Made by a program: the position numbers and the translations under genes
NCBI GenBank assembly: GCA_910578515.1
Contig: CAJTQR010000001.1
Span: forward strand, 186,001-250,000
DNA length: 64,000 nucleotides
Direction of reading: 5' to 3'
From: an uncultured Duncaniella sp.
GTDB taxonomy: Bacteria; Bacteroidota; Bacteroidia; Bacteroidales; Muribaculaceae
Notes under the pieces: generated by a model
Seen by the model: only the letters and a program-made list of their open reading frames with translations
Database searches by the model: none
Told to the model about the DNA's origin: nothing
Shown: one piece after another, positions 1-8,743 of the stretch
Layout: every line of letters starts with the position of its first letter
Position numbering within the stretch: the first letter of the stretch is position 1

Positions 1-76
1 CAACGGGGTCATTACCCTCAAGTACAGAGACGCATGAATTAGTAGTACCAAGGTCAATACCGATAATTTTTCCCAT
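1..76 (-). CDS. dnaK: Molecular chaperone DnaK (Hsp70), N-terminal fragment
   Basis: Only the first 25 codons are inside the window; the gene continues past the left edge. The reverse-strand start at 76 reads MGKIIGIDLGTTNSCVSVLE, the phosphate-1 loop (GIDLGTTNS) that opens the ATPase domain of every DnaK. DnaK is the cytoplasmic Hsp70 that binds unfolded peptides under control of DnaJ and GrpE. No TAnnTTTG element and no CIRCE-like inverted repeat was found in the upstream gap, so its heat-shock control is not readable here. The identification is firm despite the short length because this N-terminus is almost invariant. Confidence 0.95.
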   Translation of the reverse strand, partial: MGKIIGIDLGTTNSCVSVLEGNDPV

Positions 77-435
77 AATTAAAAAGTTTTTATATATGTT
101 TCTGAATTAATTTTTAATGTTTGTTGATAAGTTGACAAATTTGTAGGTTTTGACTGCTTATCACACTTTAACTTATTGCATTCACTAAAGAAACAAATTT
201 TATGCCAAAAATGTTGAGAAAAATCTAATTGATTAAGGGATAATTGTTTAAAATATTGCTTCAAATGACAATGTGACTGACAAAACTGACAGAATTTGCA
301 TGAAATTAATAAAGTTGCAGATGTGTGTTGCCATATAGTTAAGGCAGGCTGTAACTTTTAAAGTTCAACCTGCCTGATGTATTGATAATAGTCCTATGGG
401 AAATCTGATTTAATAAGTATTGTTAGCGAATAAGT
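77..435. other. Intergenic region between dnaK and asnA
   Basis: This 359-base AT-rich gap should hold the leader and promoter of dnaK (reverse strand) and the end of the asnA transcript. A clear hairpin lies at 342-375 (listed separately). The repeated CTGACA near 270-290 is the only other pattern noticed. No ORF here looks like a protein. Confidence 0.5.
342..375 (-). terminator. Hairpin downstream of asnA
   Basis: AGGCAGG (342-348) pairs with CCTGCCT (369-375), and the inner bases AACTTT and AAAGTT extend the stem. It lies about 60 bases past the asnA stop codon. The T-run on the reverse strand is weak, so termination rather than mere structure is inferred. Confidence 0.5.
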
Positions 436-1470
436 TTAAAGTAGGTTTATGCCTGCTTCTGCGCATCTTTTTATCTGTTCTTCTGGCCAGATGGAAGCTT
501 GTACTTCCCCAATATGAGCTTTACGCAATAAGAACATGCACAGTCGGCTCTGTCCGATACCGCCACCGATGGAATATGGTAGCTCTCCATTTAGAAGCAT
601 CTTATGGAAATTAAGCTCGGATTTTTCCGGACAACCTCTCTCTTCAAGTTGTTTTCTAAGTGATTCAGGGCTTACGCGAATTCCCATCGAAGATATTTCA
701 AATGGAATTTCCAGTACAGGATTCCATAAAATCAAGTCGCCATTCAGTCCCTTGTAACCTTCTTCATTCGGAGAAATCCAGTCATCATAATCTGGCGCGC
801 GACCATCGTGCGGTTCTCCATCTGACAATTTGTCACCTATACCTATAATAAATATGGCTCCATATTCCTTTGCTGCTTGTGCCTCTCGTTCTTTAGGTGT
901 GAGGTTGGGATATTCTTTGGCGAGTTTTTCCGCATGAATGAATGTGATTTCTTCTGGCAATACAGGAGTGATATGTGGAAATTTTTCATACACCATTTCT
1001 TCTACCTCTCTCAAAGTGCGGTAGATTGTTTTGACGGTATCCTTCAGATATGCCAAAGTTCGGTCTTCCTCATTAATAGTTTTTTCCCAGTCCCACTGGT
1101 CTACATACAGTGAGTGCAGATTGTCAAGGTCCTCGAATGTGCGGATTGCATTCATGTCGGTATATAGTCCATAGCCAGGGGCGATATCGTAGGCTCCAAG
1201 CTTATATCTTTTCCATTTGGCGAGTGAATGGACTACTTCTGCTTTGCGACCATCCATTGCATCGATTGTGAATGACACCGCGTGTTCCACTCCGTTAAGG
1301 TCATCATTAAGACCAGTTCCGGTCAATAAGAAAAGAGGGGCAGTAACTCTGCGCAATTTTAATTCTCTTGCGAGGGTGGTCTGGAAAGCATCCTTTACCA
1401 TCTTAATTGCCACTTCGGTTGTCTCCGGTAGAAGTTTCTGTCGATATTTTGGAGGAATAATTAATGACAT
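436..1470 (-). CDS. asnA: Aspartate--ammonia ligase (asparagine synthetase A)
   Basis: This 344-residue cytoplasmic enzyme makes asparagine from aspartate and ammonia with ATP cleaved to AMP. It is related to class II aminoacyl-tRNA synthetases. The length fits AsnA (about 330-345 residues). The stretches DDLNGVEHAVSF, VVHSLAKWKR, DMNAIR and the C-terminal GGGIGQSRLCM (class II motif 3, with the ATP-binding arginine) are characteristic. The ATG at 1470 is preceded by a good promoter at 1511-1518. The gene appears to be transcribed alone. Unlike AsnB it uses free ammonia rather than glutamine, which suits an ammonia-rich gut. Confidence 0.96.
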   Translation of the reverse strand: MSLIIPPKYRQKLLPETTEVAIKMVKDAFQTTLARELKLRRVTAPLFLLTGTGLNDDLNGVEHAVSFTIDAMDGRKAEVVHSLAKWKRYKLGAYDIAPGYGLYTDMNAIRTFEDLDNLHSLYVDQWDWEKTINEEDRTLAYLKDTVKTIYRTLREVEEMVYEKFPHITPVLPEEITFIHAEKLAKEYPNLTPKEREAQAAKEYGAIFIIGIGDKLSDGEPHDGRAPDYDDWISPNEEGYKGLNGDLILWNPVLEIPFEISSMGIRVSPESLRKQLEERGCPEKSELNFHKMLLNGELPYSIGGGIGQSRLCMFLLRKAHIGEVQASIWPEEQIKRCAEAGINLL

Positions 1471-1510
1471 GATGTAATGAAGTTTTTTTAGAAATTGTAC
1501 TTATTTTTGG

Positions 1511-1518
1511 CAAAGGTA
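1511..1518 (-). promoter_or_regulatory. Bacteroidetes -7 promoter element for asnA
   Basis: The reverse strand reads TACCTTTG, a perfect TAnnTTTG match, about 40 bases upstream of the asnA start codon. No clear -33 TTTG was identified. Confidence 0.6.
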
Positions 1519-1580
1519 TGCGATAAATCTGACGTATGCAAGCAAATTGATAGAAATTTCATGTAATTCATGTCAATTTG

Positions 1581-2177
1581 TTATTCTAATGGTGATTCTT
1601 GTTTCGTTTGTCTATCGTTTTTATTGTTGATTACTCGGGTTGAGTGTAGATAGTGCCGCGAATAATATGCTCCGTCTGGAAATGACTGGATGACTATGCC
1701 ATGCTTAGAGGATGCATGGATAAACTTTATTTCACCAGTATCTTTGTTTACATCAATGACCATACCGACATGCCCCACGGTCTTACCGCCACGCCGTCCT
1801 GAAAAAAACATAAGGTCACCTATTTCAAGTTCCCCTAATGTTACTTGTTCACCCTCTTTACCCTGCATTCTCGATGCCGGGCTAAGTGAAATATCAAAAT
1901 TCCCAAAAACGAAGCTGGTGAACCCTGAACAGTCAAACACGTACGGTCCTTTACCTCCTGGTTTGTACTTCTTCCCTAAATGAAGTTTTGCAAAATTTAC
2001 AAGGTCCATCTGAAAGGAGCTGACAGAATTGAACATATCCTCCAGTCCATCATCCTCCCCTAAAAGTTCCCATGGAGTAAGTGCCACGGTATCACCATCG
2101 GTAGGCTCTACTGATGATGCAAAACCGGGCGTAATCATTATCAGCAGTGAAAATGCGAACTTCTTGATTGGTATCAT
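1581..2177 (-). CDS. Secreted NlpC/P60 (C40) cysteine peptidase
   Basis: A probable peptidoglycan endopeptidase of 198 residues. The N-terminus MIPIKKFAFSLLIMITPGFA is a signal peptide, so it acts in the periplasm or outside. The catalytic triad of the NlpC/P60 fold is visible: Cys in FDCSGF, His in VGHVGMVIDV and a second His in KFIHASS. The open frame runs back to 2522, but those codons overlap the tsaC-like gene and lie upstream of this gene's promoter at 2216-2223, so the start is placed at 2177 (an ATG at 2195 is an alternative). It is divergent from the Sua5/YrdC gene. Substrate specificity is not readable. Confidence 0.88.
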   Translation of the reverse strand: MIPIKKFAFSLLIMITPGFASSVEPTDGDTVALTPWELLGEDDGLEDMFNSVSSFQMDLVNFAKLHLGKKYKPGGKGPYVFDCSGFTSFVFGNFDISLSPASRMQGKEGEQVTLGELEIGDLMFFSGRRGGKTVGHVGMVIDVNKDTGEIKFIHASSKHGIVIQSFPDGAYYSRHYLHSTRVINNKNDRQTKQESPLE

Positions 2178-2215
2178 ATTTAGAGTGAACATCATTATTT
2201 GAATCCGAGTAAATG

Positions 2216-2223
2216 CAAAGTTA
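2216..2223 (-). promoter_or_regulatory. -7 promoter element for the NlpC/P60 gene
   Basis: The reverse strand reads TAACTTTG, a perfect TAnnTTTG. It lies 39 bases upstream of the chosen start and inside the longer open frame, so it argues for the short start. Confidence 0.6.
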
Positions 2224-2341
2224 CTCATAAAATTTAGGCTACACAAACCGAATATCTTATCTTCAGCAATTCTACTTTCTCTTTGGAATGTTTTACCCGA
2301 AATAATTCGCAGCATATTGATGGAAATACAAAGAAATAGTT

Positions 2342-2349
2342 TAATTTTG
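2342..2349 (+). promoter_or_regulatory. Promoter for the Sua5/YrdC gene
   Basis: TAATTTTG matches TAnnTTTG, with a TTG at 2317-2319 at the usual -33 spacing. The predicted transcription start falls fewer than 10 bases before the ATG at 2364, so the leader is very short. Confidence 0.65.
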
Positions 2350-2363
2350 CATTTGATTAATCC

Positions 2364-2948
2364 ATGGACACAGTTAATATGACTTTTCAAGAAGATATTT
2401 TGGCAGCAGTCGCTGTTATGAAAAATGGTGGTGTCATTCTTTATCCTACCGACACGGTGTGGGGGATTGGATGCGATGCTACTTGTGCTGAAGCTGTGCG
2501 GAAGGTCTATGACATAAAACATCGTACTGATTCGAAAGCCCTGATTTCGTTAGTGTCGGGAATGGACGAACTGAAAGATTATGTTGGTGAAATTCCTGAT
2601 ACCATTGTTGCTCTTCTTGAGAATTCGCCACGTCCTACCACTGTCGTGTACCCAGTCTGTAGAAATCTTGCAAAGGGATTGGTGGCTGATGATGGAAGCG
2701 CGGCTTTCCGAATTACATCTGAGGCGTATTCTGGAGAACTATGCCGGCAGCTTGGCTCTCCTGTAGTTTCGACGTCGGCAAATATAAGCGGAGAGACAGC
2801 CCCAGCTATATTCAGAGAAATTTCTCAAGAAATTATTTCAGCAGTGGACTATGTGGCATCTTACAGACGTGATGATATGGCTTTGTCGTCTCCATCGAGG
2901 GTCGTGAAAGTCAATTCTGATGGCTCAACAATCATTTTACGTCCGTGA
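2364..2948 (+). CDS. L-threonylcarbamoyladenylate synthase (Sua5/YciO/YrdC family)
   Basis: This 194-residue single-domain YrdC protein should make threonylcarbamoyl-AMP from threonine, bicarbonate and ATP, the first step of t6A37 tRNA modification. Visible family motifs are GGVILYPTDTVWGIGCDA, the KHRTDSKAL stretch with the KxR(x)2 binding residues, RPTTVVYP and SPVVSTSANISGE. It lacks the extra Sua5 domain, so it resembles TsaC/YwlC without the extension. The stop overlaps the start of the sugar transferase (TGATG), suggesting cotranscription. YciO paralogues share the fold, so the exact role is slightly uncertain. Confidence 0.88.
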   Translation: MDTVNMTFQEDILAAVAVMKNGGVILYPTDTVWGIGCDATCAEAVRKVYDIKHRTDSKALISLVSGMDELKDYVGEIPDTIVALLENSPRPTTVVYPVCRNLAKGLVADDGSAAFRITSEAYSGELCRQLGSPVVSTSANISGETAPAIFREISQEIISAVDYVASYRRDDMALSSPSRVVKVNSDGSTIILRP

Positions 2949-3553
2949 TGAGTGTTCGAGACCAAAGTAGAAGTGGGTACTTGATGAAACGATGCTTCGA
3001 CATTGCAGTTTCGGCAATAGGGCTGACTCTATTTGCTCCCGTAATGCTTGTGCTTGGTGTGATAGTGAAGATTCAGACTCCCGGTCCTGCAATCTATTCC
3101 CAAGAGCGTATAGGATATCGACAAAAACCGTTTAATATCTACAAATTGCGCTCCATGATTGATGGGGCTGAATGTGGGGAGCCATTGCTCTCAGGTGGTA
3201 ATGATAGTAGAATCACTCCTATTGGTCGCTTTATGAGGAGATATCATCTTGACGAATTGCCAAATTTTTGGAATGTGCTCAAGGGTGATATGTCGGTGGT
3301 TGGACCCCGGCCGGAACGAAAGTTTTTTATAGATAAGATAGTCGAAGTAACTCCCGAATATACTCTTCTTCATCAGGTGCGACCTGGTCTTACATCATTA
3401 GGAATGGTCAAGTGGGGTTATGCTTCAACAATTGAAGAGTTGATAGGTCGAATGAGATATGATATTGTTTACGTTCGTAATATCAGTCCATCATTAGATT
3501 TCAAAATATTGTTTTATACATTCCATATGTTGATAAAAGGAGAAGGTGTATAA
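2948..3553 (+). CDS. Bacterial sugar transferase (polyprenyl-phosphate glycosyl-1-phosphate transferase)
   Basis: A monotopic membrane enzyme of about 201 residues that transfers a sugar-1-phosphate to undecaprenyl phosphate and so starts a surface glycan. The family signature is complete: KRCFDIAVSAIGL membrane anchor, PGPAIYSQERIGY, FNIYKLRSM, RITPIGRFMRRYHLDELPNFWNVLKGDMSVVGPRPE with the Asp-Glu catalytic pair, and RPGLTSLGMVKWGY. It is the small catalytic-domain-only form. The ATG at 2948 overlaps the previous stop. No glycan cluster follows directly, so the acceptor pathway is unknown. Confidence 0.92.
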   Translation: MSVRDQSRSGYLMKRCFDIAVSAIGLTLFAPVMLVLGVIVKIQTPGPAIYSQERIGYRQKPFNIYKLRSMIDGAECGEPLLSGGNDSRITPIGRFMRRYHLDELPNFWNVLKGDMSVVGPRPERKFFIDKIVEVTPEYTLLHQVRPGLTSLGMVKWGYASTIEELIGRMRYDIVYVRNISPSLDFKILFYTFHMLIKGEGV

Positions 3554-3575
3554 ATGAATTAGTAAGTATAAGTAA

Positions 3576-5378
3576 ATGATAGCTTTTTTTCATAAAATAG
3601 GAGATAGTTTTCAGCGGGCTTTTATGGCTCTTTTGGTATGGCGTGAACACCATATCAAGGAAAAGACATTTGTAATCATCCTGGCATTATTGGTTGGTGT
3701 GTTTGGTGGTGTGGCAGCGTTGGTCTTGAAAACATTAATACACTTGATTTCTGGATTTCTAACGGCACATCTTTCTATCTCTGGTGGCAATTACTTATTC
3801 TTGTTGTATCCGGTTGCCGGTATTTTATTATCAAGTCTATACGTGAAATATGTAGTCCGTGATAATATTTCTCACGGTGTTACGCGTGTGTTATATGCTA
3901 TTTCTCAGAATAAATCAAGGTTAAAGAAACATAACATGTATTCTTCAGTTATAGCCAGTTCAATAACCATTGGTTTTGGAGGCTCTGTGGGAGCCGAAGG
4001 TCCAATTGTGTATACCGGGGCTGCTATAGGGAGTAATCTTGGCAGGGTGTTCCGTATGTCCCCTAGAATCCTCATGATACTTGTGGGATGTGGCGCGGCA
4101 GCAGGTATAGCCGGTATATTCAAAGCTCCTATTGCGGGGATGCTTTTTACTCTTGAGGTTCTGATGATTGACCTAACAACCGTGTCGGTCATGCCGCTTC
4201 TTATAGCCTCTATTACAGCGGCTACAGTGGCATATGTATTTACAGGCTATGATGTGGAGTTTTTCTTCTTGCAGAGTGAACCTTTTGTTACCGCTCGTAT
4301 ACCATACGTCGTGTTGCTTGGCGTTTTCCTTGGGTTTGTGTCGCTCTATTTTACACGTGCGATGAATATGATGGAAAAACTTTTTCGCTCCCTCGGCTCC
4401 CCATGGAAAAAAGTCGTGGTGGGTGGTAGCATATTAGCGCTCTTGGTATTTCTCTTTCCTCCGCTTTACGGTGAAGGCTATTCATCAATTGTGGATTTGC
4501 TTAGTGGTCATACATCTTCGATAGTCAACAGTTCTATTTTCTATAAAGACCGCGAGCAGGTATGGTGGATACTTGGATTCATTGCGGCTTTGGTTTTGCT
4601 TAAAGCCTTTGCCACTTCAGCAACCAACGGCGGTGGTGGTGTTGGTGGAACATTTGCCCCCTCTCTTTATGTAGGATGTATGGCGGGCTTCTTCTTTGCT
4701 TATTTCCTAAACACAATATTTAATCTTGACCTATCAACTAAAAATTTTGCTTTGATGGGGATGGCAGGAGTGATGTCAGGAGTCATGCATGCTCCACTTA
4801 TGGGTATCTTCCTCACTGCAGAATTGACTGGGGGATATGATTTGTTTCTCCCATTGCTCATATCTTCTACAATTTCCTATGGTACTATCAAATTTTTTGA
4901 GCCTTTCAGTATCTACACCATGCGACTTGCTCGCGAAGGTAAGTTGTTGACCCACCATAAGGATAAAGCTGTATTGACATTATTGAAGGTTAACAATGTG
5001 ATTGAAAATGACTTTGTGCCAGTGCGTCCAGATATGAATCTTAAAGAGATGGTCAATGCGATTTCTAAATCCTCACGCAACCTGTTTCCGGTAGTTAACG
5101 CTGACGGAGAACTGTTGGGTGTGGTTCTCCTTGATGAAATTCGTAATATTATGTTCCGCCCGGACCTTTACAAACGCATGTATGTCAATCAGTTTATGTC
5201 AATTCCTCCAGCACGAGTTGAAGTAGGAGAGAGCATGGATGCTGTGATGAAGAAATTTGATGATACCTCGGCTTGGAACCTTCCCGTGGTTGAGAATGGT
5301 AAATATGTCGGGTTTGTCTCCAAATCCAAGATATTTAATTCCTATCGTCGTGTGCTTCGACATTATTCAGAGGATTGA
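3576..5378 (+). CDS. ClC-family chloride channel/antiporter with C-terminal CBS pair
   Basis: A 600-residue inner-membrane protein. The N-terminal 430 residues contain about ten hydrophobic helices and the ClC motifs SHGVTRV (ion-binding loop), GSVGAEGPIVYTGAAIG with the gating glutamate in the EGP motif, and GGGVGGTFAPSLYVG. The last 150 residues hold two CBS domains (VRPDMNLKEMVNAI onward and VEVGESMDAVMKKF onward), which usually sense adenine nucleotides. Whether it is a channel or a Cl-/H+ exchanger cannot be settled by reading. It ends at a strong bidirectional terminator shared with fbp. Confidence 0.93.
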   Translation: MIAFFHKIGDSFQRAFMALLVWREHHIKEKTFVIILALLVGVFGGVAALVLKTLIHLISGFLTAHLSISGGNYLFLLYPVAGILLSSLYVKYVVRDNISHGVTRVLYAISQNKSRLKKHNMYSSVIASSITIGFGGSVGAEGPIVYTGAAIGSNLGRVFRMSPRILMILVGCGAAAGIAGIFKAPIAGMLFTLEVLMIDLTTVSVMPLLIASITAATVAYVFTGYDVEFFFLQSEPFVTARIPYVVLLGVFLGFVSLYFTRAMNMMEKLFRSLGSPWKKVVVGGSILALLVFLFPPLYGEGYSSIVDLLSGHTSSIVNSSIFYKDREQVWWILGFIAALVLLKAFATSATNGGGGVGGTFAPSLYVGCMAGFFFAYFLNTIFNLDLSTKNFALMGMAGVMSGVMHAPLMGIFLTAELTGGYDLFLPLLISSTISYGTIKFFEPFSIYTMRLAREGKLLTHHKDKAVLTLLKVNNVIENDFVPVRPDMNLKEMVNAISKSSRNLFPVVNADGELLGVVLLDEIRNIMFRPDLYKRMYVNQFMSIPPARVEVGESMDAVMKKFDDTSAWNLPVVENGKYVGFVSKSKIFNSYRRVLRHYSED

Positions 5379-5400
5379 GGCAATAGGATATAAATTAGAT

Positions 5401-5440
5401 AAAAAAGATGCAGTCGGTAGCTACAGACTGCATCTTTTTT
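5401..5440. terminator. Bidirectional terminator between the ClC gene and fbp
   Basis: AAAAAAGATGCAGTC (5401-5415) pairs perfectly with the arm at 5426-5440. The A-run and T-run at the two ends make it work in both directions, and the flanking genes converge on it. Confidence 0.9.
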
Positions 5441-5462
5441 ATCTCTTCCTGACAACTAATTA

Positions 5463-7490
5463 TTAATAAGTATAGATGCTCGAAGATTTATCTAGATTGC
5501 GCTCTTTGATTATCCCGTGACGGAATGCATAAAGAAGTTCTGTGAGTTCTTCGATTTGGCTTTGTACTATTTTGCCTTTGTCTGTATCCCTGACTCTGAT
5601 GCGTTGTGAGGTCTGTTCAACCATTTTAGTGGTGCTCACAATATCTGTGCCATTTCTGATTGCCTCCTCAATGGTCGTAAAAGGCTCATGTTCCACCAAC
5701 TCGAAGTTGGTACTATGGTATATCAGGGTATAGCCAGCTATACCAGTGGTCTTGTGGTAAGCCTTGGCAAAACCGCCGTCTATCACCATTAGTTTGCCAT
5801 TGGCTCGAATGGGACTTTCACCCTTGTGAGCTCTCACTGGGACATGTCCGTTTATGATGTGTCGCTGTGTACCTTCCACTCCGAATTCATCAAGAATCAT
5901 GTCGCATATATCTTCATTTTGCCGTAGAGTATAGTAGTGACCTTTTTCCTCCTTGTGTGCTTCGGGGTCTTTAATGAAATATCTTTCAAATGTGGTCATC
6001 TTGTCTTTATCAAATAGGGGAGAGTCGGGACCACACCATAGATACCAATAGTAATCACGCGCATATGCTTTATCTTCGGGAGAACTATCGTCATTGAATG
6101 CTGAACGAACCAGCATTCCTATCTGATGCATAAGTTCTTTGCCTTTGTATTTCACGCCATTAACTTCGACTTCTTTGAGCGTACCATCTTCATTGATGGG
6201 CATTGAGGCATGGAAAAGTAAATTTGAATTATAAATCCCATACATACAACCGTGGCTGAAAAGGCATTCCACATGTCGGCGGAGAGATGTGCTTACTGTG
6301 AACGAATGGTGGAGTTTATGTAACAGGTGACGCTCCTCCTGGGTCAGAGCGTATGGGTCAGCGGGATTTATAGTCGGGAAATTAGTGTCGGATAAGAAAT
6401 ACTCTCTGCCATCAAGGTCTATGGTGCCTTTGGTTAAATCCATTTTATGCAAAAGATTCCTATTTTGCATCTTCCATTCGGGGTGACGGTTGACCATTGC
6501 ACCCTCAAGCTTAAACTGTATCACAGCTATAGCCTTGTGCATTTTCGATACTAATTTCAACGTCTTTTCAGAATGGGAATGGTCGTCAGCATCCACATGG
6601 GCAAAGAATTCCTCACATGGGTCGTCTCCGTATGTCTCCATTGCGAAAGTGGCAAGAGGTAGGAGATTGATTCCGTATCCATCCTCAAGAGTGGTCATAT
6701 TGCCATAGCGCAGTGAAATGCGCAGTACATTTGCTATGCAGCATTCATTGCCGGCAGCCGCACCCATCCATAATATATCATGATTTCCCCATTGTATGTC
6801 AAAGCGCCCATACTGGCATAAGGTTTCCATAATCAAATGCGCACCTGGACCTCTGTCGTAGACATCGCCTAAAATGTGGAGCTGGTCTATGCTCAGGCGT
6901 TGTATTACCTGACACATAGCCACAATGAATGCATCGGCTTGTCCGGTAGATATTATCGTTTCGATGATTCGATTGAAATATGCCTGTTTGTCATAATCTG
7001 AAGGTGACTCATGCAACAGCTCCTCTATTATATATGCAAATTCTTTTGGTAGTGCTTTTCGCACTTTTGAACGTGTATATTTTGACGATACGCTTTGACA
7101 TACACTTACCAACTGATGCAAGGTGATATTGTAAAAATTCTCAAGGTTCTCTTCAGATGTTTTGATTAGCTGCAGCTTTTCCTCTGGGTAGTATATTAAA
7201 GCGCAGAGGTTCCTGATTTCATTCTCGCGCAGAGAGGTGCCGAACAGGTCTGTGACTTTGCGCTTAATATTTCCAGAGGCATTCTTCAATATATGTCGGA
7301 AGGCTTCATGTTCGCCGTGTAGGTCGGCGACGAAATGCTCGGTACCTTTTGGCAGGTTCAGTATGGCTTCGAGATTGATGATTTCAGTACTTGCAACGCT
7401 GACATTTGGAAATGTTTGGGCTAATAGCTCAAGTATTCTTCGGTCATTCTCTACCTTCTGTGTCAAGCTTTGATTGCCGGTTTGCGTCAT
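5463..7490 (-). CDS. fbp: Fructose-1,6-bisphosphatase, class III
   Basis: A 675-residue cytoplasmic enzyme that hydrolyses fructose-1,6-bisphosphate in gluconeogenesis. It belongs to the calcineurin-like class III FBPases typical of Firmicutes and Bacteroidetes. The metallophosphoesterase motifs are visible: FVADLHGEHEAF, HILGDVYDRGPGAH, WGNHDILWMGAAAGN, and near the C-terminus INGHVPV and VIDGGFAKAYH. The length fits the family (about 640-675). It is transcribed alone from a promoter at 7567-7574. The identification is secure. Confidence 0.96.
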   Translation of the reverse strand: MTQTGNQSLTQKVENDRRILELLAQTFPNVSVASTEIINLEAILNLPKGTEHFVADLHGEHEAFRHILKNASGNIKRKVTDLFGTSLRENEIRNLCALIYYPEEKLQLIKTSEENLENFYNITLHQLVSVCQSVSSKYTRSKVRKALPKEFAYIIEELLHESPSDYDKQAYFNRIIETIISTGQADAFIVAMCQVIQRLSIDQLHILGDVYDRGPGAHLIMETLCQYGRFDIQWGNHDILWMGAAAGNECCIANVLRISLRYGNMTTLEDGYGINLLPLATFAMETYGDDPCEEFFAHVDADDHSHSEKTLKLVSKMHKAIAVIQFKLEGAMVNRHPEWKMQNRNLLHKMDLTKGTIDLDGREYFLSDTNFPTINPADPYALTQEERHLLHKLHHSFTVSTSLRRHVECLFSHGCMYGIYNSNLLFHASMPINEDGTLKEVEVNGVKYKGKELMHQIGMLVRSAFNDDSSPEDKAYARDYYWYLWCGPDSPLFDKDKMTTFERYFIKDPEAHKEEKGHYYTLRQNEDICDMILDEFGVEGTQRHIINGHVPVRAHKGESPIRANGKLMVIDGGFAKAYHKTTGIAGYTLIYHSTNFELVEHEPFTTIEEAIRNGTDIVSTTKMVEQTSQRIRVRDTDKGKIVQSQIEELTELLYAFRHGIIKERNLDKSSSIYTY

Positions 7491-7566
7491 AATATTTATG
7501 ATATAGTCTTTCGGTTGATTCTCGGTTGAGTTTATATTGCTGTATTATGAATTATACAACAATAGG

Positions 7567-7574
7567 CAAATTTA
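7567..7574 (-). promoter_or_regulatory. -7 promoter element for fbp
   Basis: The reverse strand reads TAAATTTG, a TAnnTTTG match 77 bases upstream of the fbp ATG. No good -33 element is evident. Confidence 0.5.
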
Positions 7575-7694
7575 CAAAGATTTTTGATAGATATGGTAAT
7601 AAAGATTATAAAATATTAATATAAATTCATAGTCATCCATAAATCAGTTACTTATTGTACGCCGTGATAATCATTTTTACAAGATTTAAGCTGT

Positions 7695-7702
7695 TAAATT
7701 TG
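7695..7702 (+). promoter_or_regulatory. Candidate promoter for the ketouronate cluster
   Basis: TAAATTTG matches TAnnTTTG. It would give a long untranslated leader of about 145 bases, long enough for leader control. The -33 region is only T-rich. Confidence 0.45.
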
Positions 7703-7852
7703 TAAGATAGTGTTAAATGTCGTAATTTTACATCCGGATTTGGCTCATATTGTTCATGTCAAATAATTAATCATCATAAAACGATTGAATTAGATTGAGT
7801 TAAGTCAAAAAATCTCTATACCTGAAAATATTCAATAAATAACTTAGCAAAT

Positions 7853-8647
7853 ATGGTTAATTTCTCACTTGAAGGTAAAGTTGCCCTTGTAACTGGTGCA
7901 GCTTACGGTATCGGTCTTGCAATCGCTCAGGCTTACGCTGAAGCAGGTGCTAAAATTGTGTTCAACTGCTCTCGTCAGGAAACTGTAGACCGTGGTATGA
8001 AAGCATACAAGGAACTTGGCATTGATGCTAAAGGTTACCTTTGTGATGTTACCGACGAAGAAGCTGTGAAGGCTATGGTGGCTGATATCGAAGCTACAGT
8101 TGGCACAATCGATATTCTCGTTAATAACGCTGGTATTATCAAGCGTATCCCTATGACCGAAATGGGTGTTGAAGATTTCCGCCGTGTCATTGATGTAGAC
8201 CTCGTTGCTCCTTATATCTGTGCTAAGGCTGTTCTCCCTGGTATGATTAAGAAGGGTCATGGTAAGATTATAAACATTTGCTCTATGATGAGCGAGCTTG
8301 GTCGTGAGACTGTTTCTGCATATGCAGCAGCTAAAGGTGGCTTGAAAATGCTTACCCGCAACATTTGCTCTGAATTCGGCGAGCATAACATTCAGTGCAA
8401 TGGTATAGGTCCGGGCTACATTGCAACAGAACAGACTGCACCCCTCCGTGAAATCCAGCCTGACGGTTCACGTCATCCATTTGACCAGTTCATTATTTCT
8501 AAGACTCCAGCAGCCCGCTGGGGTACACCGGAAGACCTCATGGGTCCGGCCGTGTTCTTGGCATCAGATGCCTCTGACTTTGTGAACGGTCACGTTCTCT
8601 ATGTTGACGGAGGTATTCTTGCTTACATTGGCAAGCAGCCTAAATAA
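7853..8647 (+). CDS. kduD: SDR reductase, KduD / gluconate 5-dehydrogenase-like
   Basis: A 264-residue cytoplasmic short-chain dehydrogenase. It shows the cofactor loop VTGAAYGIGLAIAQ, the NNAGI motif, and the catalytic Ser-Tyr-Lys set with YAAAK. The C-terminal FLASDASDFVNGHVLYVDGG is typical of the family. Family resemblance alone would allow gluconate 5-dehydrogenase, but the neighbours kduI and kdgK favour reduction of 2,5-diketo-3-deoxygluconate to 2-keto-3-deoxygluconate (KduD). It is the first gene of the cluster and is separated from the next by a strong hairpin. Confidence 0.85.
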   Translation: MVNFSLEGKVALVTGAAYGIGLAIAQAYAEAGAKIVFNCSRQETVDRGMKAYKELGIDAKGYLCDVTDEEAVKAMVADIEATVGTIDILVNNAGIIKRIPMTEMGVEDFRRVIDVDLVAPYICAKAVLPGMIKKGHGKIINICSMMSELGRETVSAYAAAKGGLKMLTRNICSEFGEHNIQCNGIGPGYIATEQTAPLREIQPDGSRHPFDQFIISKTPAARWGTPEDLMGPAVFLASDASDFVNGHVLYVDGGILAYIGKQPK

Positions 8648-8668
8648 TTACAAACAGGAATTAAATGT

Positions 8669-8711
8669 TAGGTTTAAGATGTGGGACCCTACTTTCCCCA
8701 TCTTAAACCTA
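8669..8711 (+). terminator. Intercistronic hairpin (attenuator or mRNA processing element)
   Basis: TAGGTTTAAGATG (8669-8681) pairs perfectly with the arm at 8699-8711, and GGG/CCC extends the stem towards the loop. There is no U-tract after it, so it may protect or process the kduD transcript or lower downstream expression rather than end transcription fully. Confidence 0.65.
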
Positions 8712-8743
8712 CTTGACAATAGCTGAATTATCTAAGTTACTAA

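Larger units (their letters stand above)
7491..7852. other. Divergent control region between fbp and the kdu cluster
   Basis: This 362-base AT-rich stretch contains the leftward fbp promoter (7567-7574) and a rightward promoter candidate (7695-7702), leaving a leader of roughly 145 bases before the kduD-like gene. No ORF and no obvious operator palindrome were found. Confidence 0.5.

Noticed and set aside
2178..2522. N-terminal extension of the NlpC/P60 frame to 2522
   Set aside because: It overlaps the divergent Sua5/YrdC gene, contains this gene's own promoter (2216-2223), and a signal peptide begins at 2177.
7865..8386. 173-codon open frame antisense to the kduD-like gene
   Set aside because: The sense strand has full SDR motifs; the antisense reading has no recognisable pattern.
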